This document shows, in pieces, positions 63,690 to 64,000 of a stretch of 64,000 nucleotides of DNA. The notes below the pieces were generated by a model that did not search any database, was not told the DNA's origin, and worked only from the letters and a program-made list of their open reading frames with translations. Numbering within the stretch: the stretch's first letter is position 1; the number at the start of each line of letters is the position of its first letter. The position numbers and the translations under genes are program-made. The stretch is from Ariolimax columbianus (taxonomy: Eukaryota; Mollusca; Gastropoda; Stylommatophora; Arionidae), in contig JAVGWX010000013.1 of NCBI GenBank assembly GCA_036924085.1, positions 51,552,965-51,616,964 of the forward strand. The letters run 5' to 3'.

Positions 63690-64000
63690 AAAGGTCGGCT
63701 ACAATTGCTCTTCAGTGTATATCTCTTGCCGTAATTGTGAAATCTGAGACGCTTTTTCCAGTCCATCTCCTGATGTTATCCACCCACCTAAAGCGTCTGC
63801 CTCTTGAACGACTGCCTTCCACCTTACCATCCAGTATGGTCTTCAACAAGAAAGTATGTCTTGTTGTATGACCGAAATAACGTGACTGTCTAAACCTGAT
63901 TTCGGTCATTAATTCTCTTTTAACCCCCAACTTTTATAATTCCTCAAAATGTGTTTTCTTCTCTTTCCAAGAAATGCGACCCAATCTTCTACATACCCAC
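63690..64000 (-). pseudogene. LINE RT C-terminal remnant, running off the window
   Basis: Minus strand: RLGRISWKEKKTHFEEL, KRELMTEIRFRQSRYFGHTT, RHTFLLKTILDGKVEGSRSR, GRRFRWVDNIRRWTGKSVSD, FTITARD. The IRFRQxRYFGHxxRHxxLLKTILxGKVEG block matches the 56930-57910 remnant (RQIKIHETLLKTKLEWKV), so both belong to one family. The 5' part lies beyond 64000. Confidence 0.85.

Overview
The window looks like a repeat-dense piece of a metazoan nuclear genome, most likely a mollusc and probably a gastropod. The evidence is a stretch of animal-type 18S rRNA whose 5' variable region resembles gastropod 18S as I remember it, many different non-LTR retrotransposon (LINE) remnants of kinds common in molluscs, tRNA-derived SINEs, mariner and Mutator-like transposase relics, and very many minisatellites. 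I see no intact host protein gene. Almost all long reading frames are either decayed transposon proteins or tandem repeats read through in frame.

Layout. 1-1.0 kb: 39-bp minisatellite. 1.0-6.5 kb: low-complexity DNA and nested LINE scraps. 6.6-8.0 kb: a dispersed repeat followed by a 36/37-bp array. 8.24-8.48 kb: a tRNA-derived SINE. 8.55-15.76 kb: the centrepiece, a composite element of rDNA external-spacer-like sequence, the first two thirds of 18S rRNA, a tandemly duplicated 18S/28S fusion, the 3' end of 28S rRNA, and then a LINE with endonuclease, reverse transcriptase (RT) and RNase H. A perfect 10-bp target-site duplication flanks the whole composite. 15.8-19.4 kb: dispersed repeats, a GAA tract and LINE remnants. 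19.52-24.38 kb: a second copy of the same LINE on the other strand, carrying the same 28S-derived 5' leader, inserted into a 56-bp tandem array with a 7-bp target-site duplication. 24.5-26.4 kb: LINE scraps and a 27-bp higher-order array. 27.06-28.64 kb: a fairly well preserved CR1-like LINE. 29.1-30.6 kb: a Mutator-like transposase relic. 31-45 kb: LINE, SINE and mariner relics with interleaved arrays. 46.5-48.5 kb: a 24-bp array and an RNase H remnant blown up by a 21-bp array. 49.3-52.1 kb: LINE remnants with a 42-bp repeat on both sides. 53-56 kb: two large satellites. 56.9-64 kb: a run of LINE remnants in both orientations.

Two themes stand out. First, a LINE family has acquired ribosomal RNA sequence as its 5' leader, and at least one copy retrotransposed as a single unit that starts inside the rDNA transcribed spacer. 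This is what would be expected if an rDNA (Pol I) transcript, or template jumping onto pre-rRNA, had supplied the RNA that was copied. Second, minisatellites repeatedly appear to be born inside transposon sequence: in at least five separate LINE remnants a short coding motif (CETWT, SYIYLGQ, the stretch before YADD, RQGC, or the linker after RNase H) has been amplified in tandem. All homology statements are by eye against remembered family motifs; no searches were run.
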